Source: Ornithinimicrobium sediminis
GTDB taxonomy: Bacteria; Actinomycetota; Actinomycetes; Actinomycetales; Dermatophilaceae
DNA length: 64,000 nt
Direction: 5' to 3'
NCBI RefSeq assembly: GCF_021272345.1
Contig: NZ_JAJSDQ010000001.1
Span: 434,001-498,000 of the forward strand
The position numbers and the translations under genes are program-made. Positions within the stretch are counted from its first letter, which is position 1. Every line of letters starts with the position of its first letter. A model generated the notes under the pieces. That model saw nothing but the letters and a program-made list of their open reading frames with translations, was not told the origin of the DNA and did no database searches. Positions 1 to 11,468 of the stretch are shown one piece after another.

Positions 1-300
1 ATGCTCTTCGACGAGCCCACCTCGGCCCTGGACCCCGAGCTCGTCGGGGACGTGCTGGCGGCCATGCGCGACCTGGCCTCGAGCGGGATGACCATGATCG
101 TGGTCACCCACGAGATGTCGTTCGCGCGGGAGGTGGCCGACCACGTCGTCTTCATGGACGCCGGGGTGGTGGTCGAGGAGGGACGTCCCTCGGAGGTGCT
201 GGTCAACCCGCAGCACCGCCGGACGCAGGACTTCCTGCGCCGGGTCACCTCCGAGGACGACCGTGGCGACGACGAGGGCGTTCGGGGGTCCACCCCCTGA
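1..300 (+). CDS. amino-acid ABC transporter ATP-binding protein, C-terminal part
   Basis: Only the last 99 residues are in the window; the gene runs off the left edge, so the ATG at base 1 is internal. The visible part opens in the Walker B/D-loop region ([11 protein letters not shown], residues 2-12) and has the H-loop histidine at residue 37 in VVTHEMSFA, then the FMD-G-VVEEG segment. This pattern is typical of the GlnQ/HisP family that powers uptake of polar amino acids; the substrate cannot be told. The acidic tail after residue 80 is not conserved in the family. The next gene begins about 50 bases downstream on the same strand. Confidence 0.9.
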   Translation: MLFDEPTSALDPELVGDVLAAMRDLASSGMTMIVVTHEMSFAREVADHVVFMDAGVVVEEGRPSEVLVNPQHRRTQDFLRRVTSEDDRGDDEGVRGSTP

Positions 301-350
301 GCCCGGCACCAGAGCACCCCCGGCGGGCTGGCCTGCGGTGGCGGCTGGCC

Positions 351-710
351 GTGGTCCGGGGGCGCTCCATGGAGCCGACCCTGCGCACCGGCGACCGGCT
401 GCTGGTCCGCCTCGTCGACCCCGCTCAGCGGCGGCCCACGGACGCAGCCGGCGGCAGGGCGCGGCCACGCGCAGGCGACCTCGTCGTGGTGCGCCTTCCG
501 GACGGGCCACAGGGGCCGCGCCCCTGGGCCGTCAAGCGGCTGCGGCGGGTGGAACCCTCCGGGGCGCTGTGGGTGGAGTCGGACGCTCCCGGCGTCGGTG
601 TCGACTCGTGGACCGTCGGCGCCCTGCCGTCCGACCGGCTCCTCGGACGGGTCATCCTGCGGCTACCGGGCCGCCCGCGGTCGCTCCGCCCGATGCCTCC
701 CGGCCGGTGA
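351..710 (+). CDS. S26-family signal-peptidase-like protease (SodX type)
   Basis: A 119-residue protein with the S26 serine protease core. The catalytic Ser is residue 6 in GRSMEPTL, followed by a GDRLLV strand, and the catalytic Lys is residue 62 in AVKRL. Small actinobacterial S26 proteins of this size without a clear membrane anchor are usually the protease that trims the Ni-superoxide dismutase leader (SodX); no sodN gene is visible here, so that role is inference. The GTG at 351 is the only usual start near the motif. The reading frame stays open upstream into the ABC gene, so a longer N-terminus is possible. Its 3' end overlaps the convergent phosphatase gene by 59 bases. Confidence 0.7.
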   Translation: MVRGRSMEPTLRTGDRLLVRLVDPAQRRPTDAAGGRARPRAGDLVVVRLPDGPQGPRPWAVKRLRRVEPSGALWVESDAPGVGVDSWTVGALPSDRLLGRVILRLPGRPRSLRPMPPGR

Positions 711-1272
711 GAGCCCGCAGCACCCACGGCAGGACGTCGGTCACCTGCTGCTCCATACGGTCGTAGACCACGTCCTCACGACGGTAGGGGTCGACGATGT
801 CGATGTCGGTGGACGGCACCTGCCCGCGCAGGGCCGCCAGGGTCGAGGTCACCTCGCGGACCCACTGGCCGGCCTGCTGGGTGGCGGGCAGGCTCGCCTC
901 CGGCAGCTCGGCGGCGAGCAGGCCGAGCTCACGGAAGGTGAAGACCCGCCGCAGGGCCCCCGGGTGCAGCTGGACCACCTCCCCGCGGTGGGCCTTGGTC
1001 GCGGTGAGCACGAGGTCGGCGCCGCGGACGTCGTCGGCGCTCACGCGGCGGCTGCCGAAGGCCGTGGCGTCCAGCCCGCGGGCCCTGAGGCGCACGTCCG
1101 TCGGCGGGCTCGCCGGGCGGCCGTCCTCAGCCCGTGTCCCTGCACTGCGCACCCGGACCGCGCCGGGGCCCCAGGCCCGGTCGAGCTCGGCCCGGAGCAC
1201 GTGCTCGATGTAGGGGGACCGGCAGATGTTGCCGGTGCACACCACGAGGATGTCTGCTGTCTGCGCGTCCAC
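652..1272 (-). CDS. low-molecular-weight protein tyrosine phosphatase
   Basis: The signature loop C-x5-R-S is at residues 12-19 (VCTGNICRS), with the nucleophile Cys12 and Arg18. The general-acid Asp is residue 161 in the IVDPY motif. At 206 residues it is longer than the usual 150-165, with extra sequence before the DP motif and a Gly/Ala-rich tail. Such enzymes remove phosphate from tyrosine or arginine in bacterial regulatory and envelope proteins; the substrate here is unknown. The start is GTG. A TAGGCT hexamer 6 bases upstream of the GTG could be the -10 of a nearly leaderless transcript. The gene lies 25 bases downstream of tsaE on the same strand. Confidence 0.85.
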   Translation of the reverse strand: MDAQTADILVVCTGNICRSPYIEHVLRAELDRAWGPGAVRVRSAGTRAEDGRPASPPTDVRLRARGLDATAFGSRRVSADDVRGADLVLTATKAHRGEVVQLHPGALRRVFTFRELGLLAAELPEASLPATQQAGQWVREVTSTLAALRGQVPSTDIDIVDPYRREDVVYDRMEQQVTDVLPWVLRALTGREASGGATAGGPVAAG

Positions 1273-1297
1273 GTCGGCGAGCCTAACGGTGTGCCCG

Positions 1298-1774
1298 TCA
1301 GGGCAGGGACGTCACGGCTCCGGCCCAGCGCGACCCGTGCCCCTCCACCCGCACCGTGCGGGCCTGGTCGGTCTCGTCGTCCTGGGGACGTGAGAGCACG
1401 ACGTGCAGGTGGCTCGGGCTGAGGTGCTCGGCCAGCCCCTCCCCCCACTCGACGACGGCGACGGCCTCGTCGAGGGTGGTGTCGAGGTCGAGGTCGTCCA
1501 GCTCGGCCTCACCTCCGAGCCGGTAGGCGTCCACGTGCACCAGCGAGGGCCCGCCGACCAGCGAGGGGTGCTCCCGGGCGATGACGAAGGTCGGCGACGT
1601 GACGGGGCCACGGACCCCCAGACCCTCGGCCAGCCCCTGGGCGAGCGTGGTCTTGCCGGCCCCGAGCTCACCGGTCAGCACCACCACGTCACCGGCACGC
1701 AGGAGCCGGCCGAGTGCGGCACCGAACGCCCTGGTGTCCTCGGCGGTCACCAGCACCCGGGTCAGGGCCGTCAC
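1298..1774 (-). CDS. tsaE: tRNA threonylcarbamoyladenosine biosynthesis ATPase TsaE
   Basis: A 158-residue P-loop protein. The Walker A motif GELGAGKTT is at residues 35-43, followed by the family motifs SPTFVI and VHVDAYRL and the acidic VVEWGEGL near residue 110. TsaE binds the TsaB-TsaD complex that makes t6A37 on ANN-decoding tRNAs. The GTG start overlaps the stop codon of the upstream hydrolase by 4 bases (GTGA), so the two are translationally coupled. Downstream, where tsaB, rimI and tsaD often follow in actinobacteria, this genome has a phosphatase and an S26 protease. Confidence 0.93.
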   Translation of the reverse strand: MTALTRVLVTAEDTRAFGAALGRLLRAGDVVVLTGELGAGKTTLAQGLAEGLGVRGPVTSPTFVIAREHPSLVGGPSLVHVDAYRLGGEAELDDLDLDTTLDEAVAVVEWGEGLAEHLSPSHLHVVLSRPQDDETDQARTVRVEGHGSRWAGAVTSLP

Positions 1775-2799
1775 CGTGCCCTTCCCAGGGTGAGGGTCCG
1801 GCGGCCGCGGCCACGTCGCAGGTCGACCACGGTGTGCCGCTGCACCGAGCGCTCCTCGCTGTGGGGGCCGGTGGCGTGCGCCAGGTGGTCGAGCAGGTGC
1901 TCGCTGACCACCTCGGGGTGCTCGAGCATGATGACGTGGCCTGCACGCTGCACCACCACGTGGTCGGCGTGCGGGAGCGCGTCCACGATCTCGGCCGTGT
2001 GCAGCGGCTCGGTGAGCACGTCGCGGTCACCGACCATCGCCAGCAGGGGCACGTCGGCGAGGTGGGCCAGGGCCTCGCGCTTGTCGTGGGCCTTCAGGGC
2101 GGGGGCGAAGGCCGACATCACGGCCAGGTCGGTGTCCAGGATCATGTCGGCCGTCAGGCGGCGCACGTCCCGGGGCACGCTGGAGCCGAACGAGGAGACC
2201 GCGACCGGCACCTCGTCGAGGTAGGGGGTGCGTCGGCGCACTCGCTGGAGCAGCGTCTGTCGGGGAGCCAGACGAGCCGTGACCGTCGGCCCGATCTCGT
2301 TGACCAGCGCACCGAGCCGACCCAGCCCCCAGCGCACCCGGTCCATCCCCCCGGCGCTGGTGCTCACCAGCGCCACCGCGACGACCCGCTCGCGCACCTG
2401 CTCAGGGTGGTCGGCGGCATACGACATGACGGTCATGCCCCCCATCGAGTGGCCGACGAGCGCGACCGCCCCGCTCGGCACGACGGCGTCGAGCACGCGG
2501 TGCAGGTCCTCCCCCAGCTGCTCGATGGTGTTGCCGGCCGGGTCGCCGTGGCCGGACCGGCCGTGGCCCCGCTGGTCCCACAGCACCACGCGGTATCCCG
2601 CGGCCGTGAGCGCGTGCCGCTGGTAGACCCACGAGCGCAGGTCCAAGGTGTAGCCGTGGCTGAGCACCACCGTCACCTCCGGGGCACCTCCTCCGGCGGG
2701 CTCGTCGACCTCGACGTGAAGCAGCACGCCGTCGGTCGCCCGCACGGCCAGCGTCCGGTCGGGACGTCGGGCCAGCAGCTCGCGCAGCTCCTCATCCAC
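1771..2799 (-). CDS. alpha/beta hydrolase
   Basis: A 342-residue alpha/beta-hydrolase. The oxyanion strand is LSHGYTLD near residue 48. The nucleophile Ser118 is in the GHSMGG elbow, the acid is Asp258 or Asp260 in VGDRDVLTEP, and His288 is in RAGHVIMLEHP, so the catalytic triad looks complete. There is no signal peptide. A hydrolase of this type lies between alr and tsaE in many actinobacteria; the substrate is not known and could be a small ester or lipid. The start is GTG (MDEELREL), 12 bases after the alr stop, and the stop overlaps tsaE. Confidence 0.85.
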   Translation of the reverse strand: MDEELRELLARRPDRTLAVRATDGVLLHVEVDEPAGGGAPEVTVVLSHGYTLDLRSWVYQRHALTAAGYRVVLWDQRGHGRSGHGDPAGNTIEQLGEDLHRVLDAVVPSGAVALVGHSMGGMTVMSYAADHPEQVRERVVAVALVSTSAGGMDRVRWGLGRLGALVNEIGPTVTARLAPRQTLLQRVRRRTPYLDEVPVAVSSFGSSVPRDVRRLTADMILDTDLAVMSAFAPALKAHDKREALAHLADVPLLAMVGDRDVLTEPLHTAEIVDALPHADHVVVQRAGHVIMLEHPEVVSEHLLDHLAHATGPHSEERSVQRHTVVDLRRGRGRRTLTLGRAR

Positions 2800-2811
2800 G
2801 GCGACCGCCCC

Positions 2812-3999
2812 TCACGCCTCGTCCCCCCCGGTGTAGACACGGGGCATCCGGGGTCCGTAGCGGCTGACGATCTCGTAGCTGATGGTGCCCGAGGCCTGGG
2901 CCCAGTCCTCGGCGGTCGGCTCCCCGTCGGTGCCGGGGCCGAAGAGCACCACCTCGTCACCGCAGGCCACCGGCAGGTCTCCCGCGTCGACGACGATCTG
3001 GTCCATGCAGACCCGACCGGCCACCGGGCGACGGTGCCCGCCCAGCAGCACCTCGCCGGTGTTGGAGGCGTGCCGCGGGACGCCGTCGGCATAGCCCACC
3101 GGCACGTCTGCCAGCGTGGTGGGACGCCGGGTGGTGAAGGTGTGCCCGTAGGACACCCCCTGCCCTGCGGGGACACGCTTGACGGTGGCGACCCGGGCGA
3201 CGGCTGTCATCGCGGGCACCAGACCGTAGTCGGCACTGCTGCCGAGGTCGGGCACCGGGGACAGCCCGTAGACGGCCAGGCCGGGTCGCACCATGTCCCA
3301 GGCGGCCTCCGGGGTGGTCAGGGTGGCGGCGGAGTTGGACATGTGCCGCACGTCGGGGCGCAGCCCGGCCCGCTCGGCGAGCGCCACCGCGTCGGCGAAC
3401 GCCTCCTGCTGCGCGCGCACGGTGGGATGGTCCGGGGCGTCGGCGTAGGCGAAGTGCGTGAAGACCCCCACCACCCGCAGGGCCCCCTCGGCCTCGGCCG
3501 CGCGGGCACGCTCGACGAGGTCGGCGTAGTCGGTGCGGCCTGCGCCCAGTGCGTAGGCGCCGTTGCGGGCGAGGCCGGTGTCCACCTTGAGGTGCACCCG
3601 GGCCGGACGACCGGTCACCTCCACCGCCCGGAGCACCTCGGCCAGCGCCCAGGGCGCCGACACACCCAGGTCGACGTCGGCCTGCACGGCGGGCACGTAG
3701 TCGGCTCCCGGGGCGTGCAGCCAGCTGAGCAAGGGCACGTCGAGGCCGGCCGCGCGCAGCTCGAGCGCCTCGCCGAGCTGCGCCGTGCCCAGCCAGTCCG
3801 CGCCCCCGGCGACCGCGGCCCGCGCGCCGGGCACCAGCCCGTGGCCGTAGGCGTCGGCCTTGACGACCGCCATGAGCGCCGCACTCCCGGCGAGCCCGCG
3901 CAGCACACCCACGTTGTGCCGGATGGCCGCCAGGTCGATGCGGGCGTATGCCGGGTGCACGCGGGGGTCGTAGGCACGCTGGGCCGGCTCGTCAGGCAC
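2812..3999 (-). CDS. alr: alanine racemase
   Basis: A PLP enzyme that interconverts L- and D-alanine for peptidoglycan. It has 395 residues, close to the family length. The PLP lysine is Lys47 in the signature VVKADAYGHG, and the second catalytic base Tyr284 is in GVSYGHTF. The N-terminal TIM barrel is followed by the C-terminal beta domain (GRVCMDQIVVD). The GTG start lies inside leuB, with an 8-base overlap (GTGCCTGA), so alr should be read from the leuB transcript. In related genomes alr usually follows nnr/acpS; here a leucine block lies between them. Confidence 0.95.
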   Translation of the reverse strand: MPDEPAQRAYDPRVHPAYARIDLAAIRHNVGVLRGLAGSAALMAVVKADAYGHGLVPGARAAVAGGADWLGTAQLGEALELRAAGLDVPLLSWLHAPGADYVPAVQADVDLGVSAPWALAEVLRAVEVTGRPARVHLKVDTGLARNGAYALGAGRTDYADLVERARAAEAEGALRVVGVFTHFAYADAPDHPTVRAQQEAFADAVALAERAGLRPDVRHMSNSAATLTTPEAAWDMVRPGLAVYGLSPVPDLGSSADYGLVPAMTAVARVATVKRVPAGQGVSYGHTFTTRRPTTLADVPVGYADGVPRHASNTGEVLLGGHRRPVAGRVCMDQIVVDAGDLPVACGDEVVLFGPGTDGEPTAEDWAQASGTISYEIVSRYGPRMPRVYTGGDEA

Positions 4000-5128
4000 G
4001 GTCCCGCATCCCGGCCCGGACGACGGCCAGCTGCTCCATCAGCGACGGGGCGGAGAGCACGGTCTCGTCCATCGTGTCCAGGCACCCGACGATGCGCTGT
4101 GCGACCTCGTCGGTGGACGCCCCCATGGCCTCGCCGGCCAGCCCGGGCAGGTCGGCGAGCACCGAGGCGGTGGCCCGCTCGACTGCGGCAGCCGCGGCGC
4201 CCTCCCCGAGGGTCGACAGGCACAGGGCCATCGACAGCACGGCCCCCGCGGGGTTGGCCCAGCCGCGACCGGCGATGTCCGGGGCGGACCCGTGGATGGG
4301 CTCGAACATGCTCGGGGCGCTGCCCTCGAGGTTGAGGTTGCCGCTGGCCGCCACCCCCAGGCCTCCCTGCACCACGGCGCCGAGGTCGGTGACGATGTCA
4401 CCGAAGAGGTTGTCCGTGACGACCACGTCGAAGCGCTCGGGGCTGACCGGCAGGTGCATGCACATGGCGTCGACGTGCACGTAGTCCGTCTCGACGTCCG
4501 GGTGTCGCCGGCCGACGACCTCCATCGCCTCCAGCCAGAGCGCCCCGGCCTCGACCAGCACGTTGGTCTTGTGACAGAGGGTGACCTTACGACGCCGCTC
4601 CTCGGCGAGGCGGAAGGCGAAGTCGACGGCACGCTCCACGGCATACCAGGTGTTGATCGACTCCTGCACCGCGACGGCGGCCGGCGTGCCACGGTGCACG
4701 GTGCTCCCCGTGCCCACATAGGCACCCTCGGTGTTCTCGCGGACGACCACGAGGTCGCAGCGCTCCGGAGTCAGCCCGGCGATGGGGGTCGGCACCCCGG
4801 GGTAGAGCCGCACCGGACGCAGGTTGACGGACTGCCGCATCGCGCCGCGCAGGGCCAGGATGATGCCGCGCTCGAGCACCCCCGGCGTCACCCGCGGGCT
4901 GCCGATCGCGCCGAACAGGATCGCGTCGTGCCCGCTCAGGGTCGTGACGTCCTGCTCGGTCAGCAGCTCACCGGTGTCGAGGTAGCGGTCGGCGCCGAGC
5001 AGCACCTCGGTGCGCTCCGTGGTGAAGCCGTAGCGCTCCTCCACGGCGTCGAGGACGGTGAGCGCGGACGCGGTGACCTCGGGGCCGACCCCGTCCCCGG
5101 GAATCACGGCCAGCCGGTGGGTGTTCAT
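3992..5128 (-). CDS. leuB: 3-isopropylmalate dehydrogenase
   Basis: NAD-dependent oxidation and decarboxylation of 3-isopropylmalate, the third step of leucine synthesis. The 378-residue protein begins with the family motif AVIPGDGVGPEV, has the substrate loop LRGAMRQSVNLRPVRLYPG, the catalytic DNLFGDIVTDLGA segment and the NAD-binding EPIHGSAPDIAGRGWANP. It is slightly longer than the usual 350-360. The ATG start faces leuC across an 82-base divergent spacer. Its 3' end overlaps alr by 8 bases. Confidence 0.93.
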   Translation of the reverse strand: MNTHRLAVIPGDGVGPEVTASALTVLDAVEERYGFTTERTEVLLGADRYLDTGELLTEQDVTTLSGHDAILFGAIGSPRVTPGVLERGIILALRGAMRQSVNLRPVRLYPGVPTPIAGLTPERCDLVVVRENTEGAYVGTGSTVHRGTPAAVAVQESINTWYAVERAVDFAFRLAEERRRKVTLCHKTNVLVEAGALWLEAMEVVGRRHPDVETDYVHVDAMCMHLPVSPERFDVVVTDNLFGDIVTDLGAVVQGGLGVAASGNLNLEGSAPSMFEPIHGSAPDIAGRGWANPAGAVLSMALCLSTLGEGAAAAAVERATASVLADLPGLAGEAMGASTDEVAQRIVGCLDTMDETVLSAPSLMEQLAVVRAGMRDRA

Positions 5129-5210
5129 GCGGGCAGCACTCCTGACGTGACGTCAACGTTGGGGGTCTACAGTGTGGCGCACATGGTCGCAGGTCGCGCA
5201 GGAGAGGTCG
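5129..5210. promoter_or_regulatory. divergent leuB/leuC control region
   Basis: This spacer must hold both promoters. It contains the palindromes TGACGTCA (5148-5155) and CAACGTTG (5154-5161), a TACAGT hexamer at 5168-5173 that could be the rightward -10, and the leuC ribosome site GGAGAGG at 5201-5207. In other actinobacteria an IclR-type regulator (LtbR/NdgR) acts on leuB and leuCD; no such gene is present in this window. Confidence 0.4.
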
Positions 5211-6631
5211 ATGGGTAGCACCCTGGCAGAGAAGTTGTGGCGGTCCCACGTCGTGCGGCAGGTCGAGGGCGAGCCGGACCTGCTCTACATCGACCTCCAC
5301 CTCGTGCACGAGGTGACCAGCCCGCAGGCCTTCGAGGGCCTCAAGGTCGCGGGTCGTCCCGTGCGCCGGCCCGACCTGACGCTGGCCACGGAGGACCACA
5401 ACGTGCCCACCACGCTGGGCCCGGTCCTCGACCCGGTCAGCAGGACCCAGCTGGAGGCCCTCAAGGCCAACTGCGCTGAGCACGGCATCGTGCACCACGA
5501 GCGCGGCACCCTGGGCCAGGGCATCGTGCACGTCATCGGCCCCGAGCTCGGGCTCACGCAGCCCGGCATGACCATCGTGTGCGGCGACTCGCACACCTCG
5601 ACCCACGGTGCCTTCGGCTCGCTGGGGATGGGCATCGGGACCAGCGAGGTCGAGCACGTGCTGGCCACCCAGACCCTGCCGCTGGCACCCTTCCGGACGA
5701 TGGCGGTCACGGTCGAGGGCACCCTGCAGCCCGGCGTCTCCCCCAAGGACATCATCCTGGCGGTGATCAACCGGATCGGCACCGGCGGTGGACAGGGCTA
5801 CGTCCTCGAGTACCGCGGCAGCGCCATCAGGTCGCTGTCGATGGAGGGCCGGATGACGATCTGCAACATGTCGATCGAGGCCGGTGCCCGCGCCGGCATG
5901 GTGGCCCCCGACGAGACCACCTTCGCGTACGTCCAGGGGCGGCCCTACGCCCCGCAGGGGGAGCAGTGGGACGAGGCGGTCGCCGCCTGGCGCGAGCTGC
6001 GCACCGACGACGACGCGGTCTTCGACGCCGAGGTCTTCATCGACGCCGACACCCTCACCCCGTTCGTCACCTGGGGCACCAACCCCGGCCAGTCGGTGCC
6101 GCTGGGCGGCTCGGTGCCCGACCCGGAGGACTTCGGCGACGAGGGCGACAAGGGCGCTGCCCAGCGCGCGCTGGAGTACATGGACCTGCAGCCCGGCACC
6201 CCGATGCGGGAGGTCGCGGTCGACGCGGTCTTCCTGGGGTCCTGCACCAACGGGCGCATCGAGGACCTGCGGGTCGCCGCCGACCTGCTGCGCGGCCGCC
6301 GTATCGCCGAGGGCCTGCGGATGCTCGTGGTGCCCGGCTCCCATGCCGTGCGGCTGCAGGCCGAGGAGGAGGGCCTGGACCGGATGTTCCTCGACGCCGG
6401 AGCCGAGTGGCGGCTGGCCGGCTGCTCGATGTGCCTGGGCATGAACCCCGACAGCCTCTCTCCCCAGGAGCGCTGCGCCTCCACCTCGAACCGCAACTTC
6501 GAGGGCCGCCAGGGCGCACGCTCCCGCACCCATCTGGTCTCACCCGCGGTCGCCGCCGCCACCGCCGTGCGTGGCACGCTGTCGAGCCCGGCGGACCTGG
6601 CGGCGGCACCGGTCCTGGAGGAGGTCCGTTG

Positions 6632-6632
<1 letters not shown>
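5211..6632 (+). CDS. leuC: 3-isopropylmalate dehydratase large subunit
   Basis: The [4Fe-4S] subunit of isopropylmalate isomerase, which converts 2- to 3-isopropylmalate. The cluster ligands are visible: Cys345 in SCTNGR, and Cys405 and Cys408 in GCSMCLGMN. The motif [14 protein letters not shown] of the aconitase family is also present. An upstream GTG at 5172 is in frame, but the ATG at 5211 is preceded by GGAGAGG and gives the conserved start [10 protein letters not shown], for 473 residues. The stop overlaps the leuD start by one base (TGATG). Confidence 0.95.
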
Positions 6633-10190
<3,558 letters not shown>

Positions 10191-10238
10191 CCCGCAAGGT
10201 TTCCGGCACGGGCGCAGGTGGCCTACTCTCGAGGGAGA

Positions 10239-10338
10239 TGAGGGGAGTACTTCCCGAAGTCACATCGGTCAGTACGAGGCCCCCACGGACCTCTCGGTGT
10301 GCGCCCGTGCGGGTGACCGCGGGGTGAAGGAGACCTCA
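10239..10338 (+). promoter_or_regulatory. yybP-ykoY-type manganese riboswitch
   Basis: The 5' block TGAGGGGAGTAC (10239-10250) and the 3' block GGTGAAGGAGACCTCA (10323-10338) match the conserved ends of the yybP-ykoY aptamer (GGGGAGUA ... AGACCU), and TGAGG pairs with CCTCA to make the basal stem. The interval holds complementary GC-rich segments. It lies directly upstream of terC, a gene class this riboswitch is known to control in response to Mn2+. Confidence 0.75.
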
Positions 10339-10364
10339 CGACCGACAGCGTTGTGAGGAGACCC

Positions 10365-11417
10365 GTGCTCAACGTCATCGCCCAGTCCCCCATCGACACG
10401 ACGACCACCATCGCGACGCCGGGGCTGTGGGCCGTCACGCTCGCGGTCGTCGTCGGCCTGCTGGTGATGGACTTCGTGATCACGCACCGTCCGCACGAGG
10501 TCGGGATGCGCGAGGCGCTGTACTGGACCGCCTTCTACATCGCCCTCCCGGTGGCCTTCGGGGTGTGGGTATGGAGCACGCACGGCCACCAGATCGGGCT
10601 GCAGTACTACACGGGCTACATCGTGGAGAAGAGCCTGTCGGTGGACAACCTCTTCGTGTTCATCCTCATCCTGGGGTCGTTCAGCGTGCCCCGGGCACTC
10701 CAGCAGCGCGTGCTCCTCTTCGGCATCGCCGGCGCCCTGGTGCTGCGCGGCATCTTCATCGCCCTCGGCGCGACCCTGCTGTCCGCCTTCGACTGGATGT
10801 TCCTCGTCTTCGGTCTGGTCCTGGTGGCGACGGCGGTCAAGGTGCTGCGCGACACGATCACCGGGGCCGACCAGGTCAACGTCGACGAGCTGCGCGTGGT
10901 CAGGCTGGCCCGGCGGATCTGGCCGGTCACCGACGACTACCGCGGCACGCACATGACCGTGCGCGAGCAGGGCCGCCGGATGATCACCCCGCTCGCCCTG
11001 GTCGTCATCGCGATCCTCGGCACCGACGTCGTCTTCGCCGTCGACTCCGTGCCCGCCGTCTACGGCATCACCGGCGACCCCTACCTGGTCTTCGCGACCA
11101 ACGCCTTCGCCCTGCTCGGCCTGCGCGCGCTCTACTTCGTGCTCGCCGGGGCGCTCGACAAGCTCACCCACCTCGGCTACGGCCTGGCCGTCATCCTCGC
11201 CTTCATCGGCGTCAAGCTCGGCCTGCACTGGGCGCACACGGTCTGGGAGGGCGTGCCCACGGTCCCCACGATCGCCTCGCTGCTGGTCATCGTCGGCATC
11301 CTGACGACCGTCACCGTCACGAGCCTGGCCGCGGACCGCCGGCGCACGGCCCGCCTGATCGAGGTCGAGGACGACGCGACCGTGAAGGAGCGGGGAGAGA
11401 ACCTGCCCAAGCCCTGA
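10365..11417 (+). CDS. TerC/Alx-family membrane protein
   Basis: A 350-residue integral membrane protein with eight or nine hydrophobic segments. It has the family motifs YIVEKSLSVDNLFVF and GTDVVFAVDSVPAVYG, whose acidic residues lie in membrane helices and probably bind metal. The family includes Alx and MeeF/MeeY-type proteins, which export Mn2+ or metallate exported proteins. The GTG at 10365 follows GAGGAG at 10355-10360; an in-frame GTG at 10353 overlaps that site and is less likely. The cytoplasmic tail is charged. Confidence 0.9.
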   Translation: MLNVIAQSPIDTTTTIATPGLWAVTLAVVVGLLVMDFVITHRPHEVGMREALYWTAFYIALPVAFGVWVWSTHGHQIGLQYYTGYIVEKSLSVDNLFVFILILGSFSVPRALQQRVLLFGIAGALVLRGIFIALGATLLSAFDWMFLVFGLVLVATAVKVLRDTITGADQVNVDELRVVRLARRIWPVTDDYRGTHMTVREQGRRMITPLALVVIAILGTDVVFAVDSVPAVYGITGDPYLVFATNAFALLGLRALYFVLAGALDKLTHLGYGLAVILAFIGVKLGLHWAHTVWEGVPTVPTIASLLVIVGILTTVTVTSLAADRRRTARLIEVEDDATVKERGENLPKP

Positions 11418-11468
11418 GGTCTACCCGTCAGCACCCCGGCCCCGGCAGGGCAGCGCGCCGGACCACGG

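Noticed and set aside
263-766. A 167-codon rightward frame overlapping the S26 protease gene
   Set aside because: Arg/Pro/Ala-rich translation without motifs; the frame in phase with 351 has the S26 catalytic Ser and Lys.
5129-5210. Adjacent LtbR/NdgR regulator for the leucine genes
   Set aside because: The usual divergent partner of leuCD is an IclR-type gene. Here the divergent gene is leuB, and no IclR-type protein occurs in the window.
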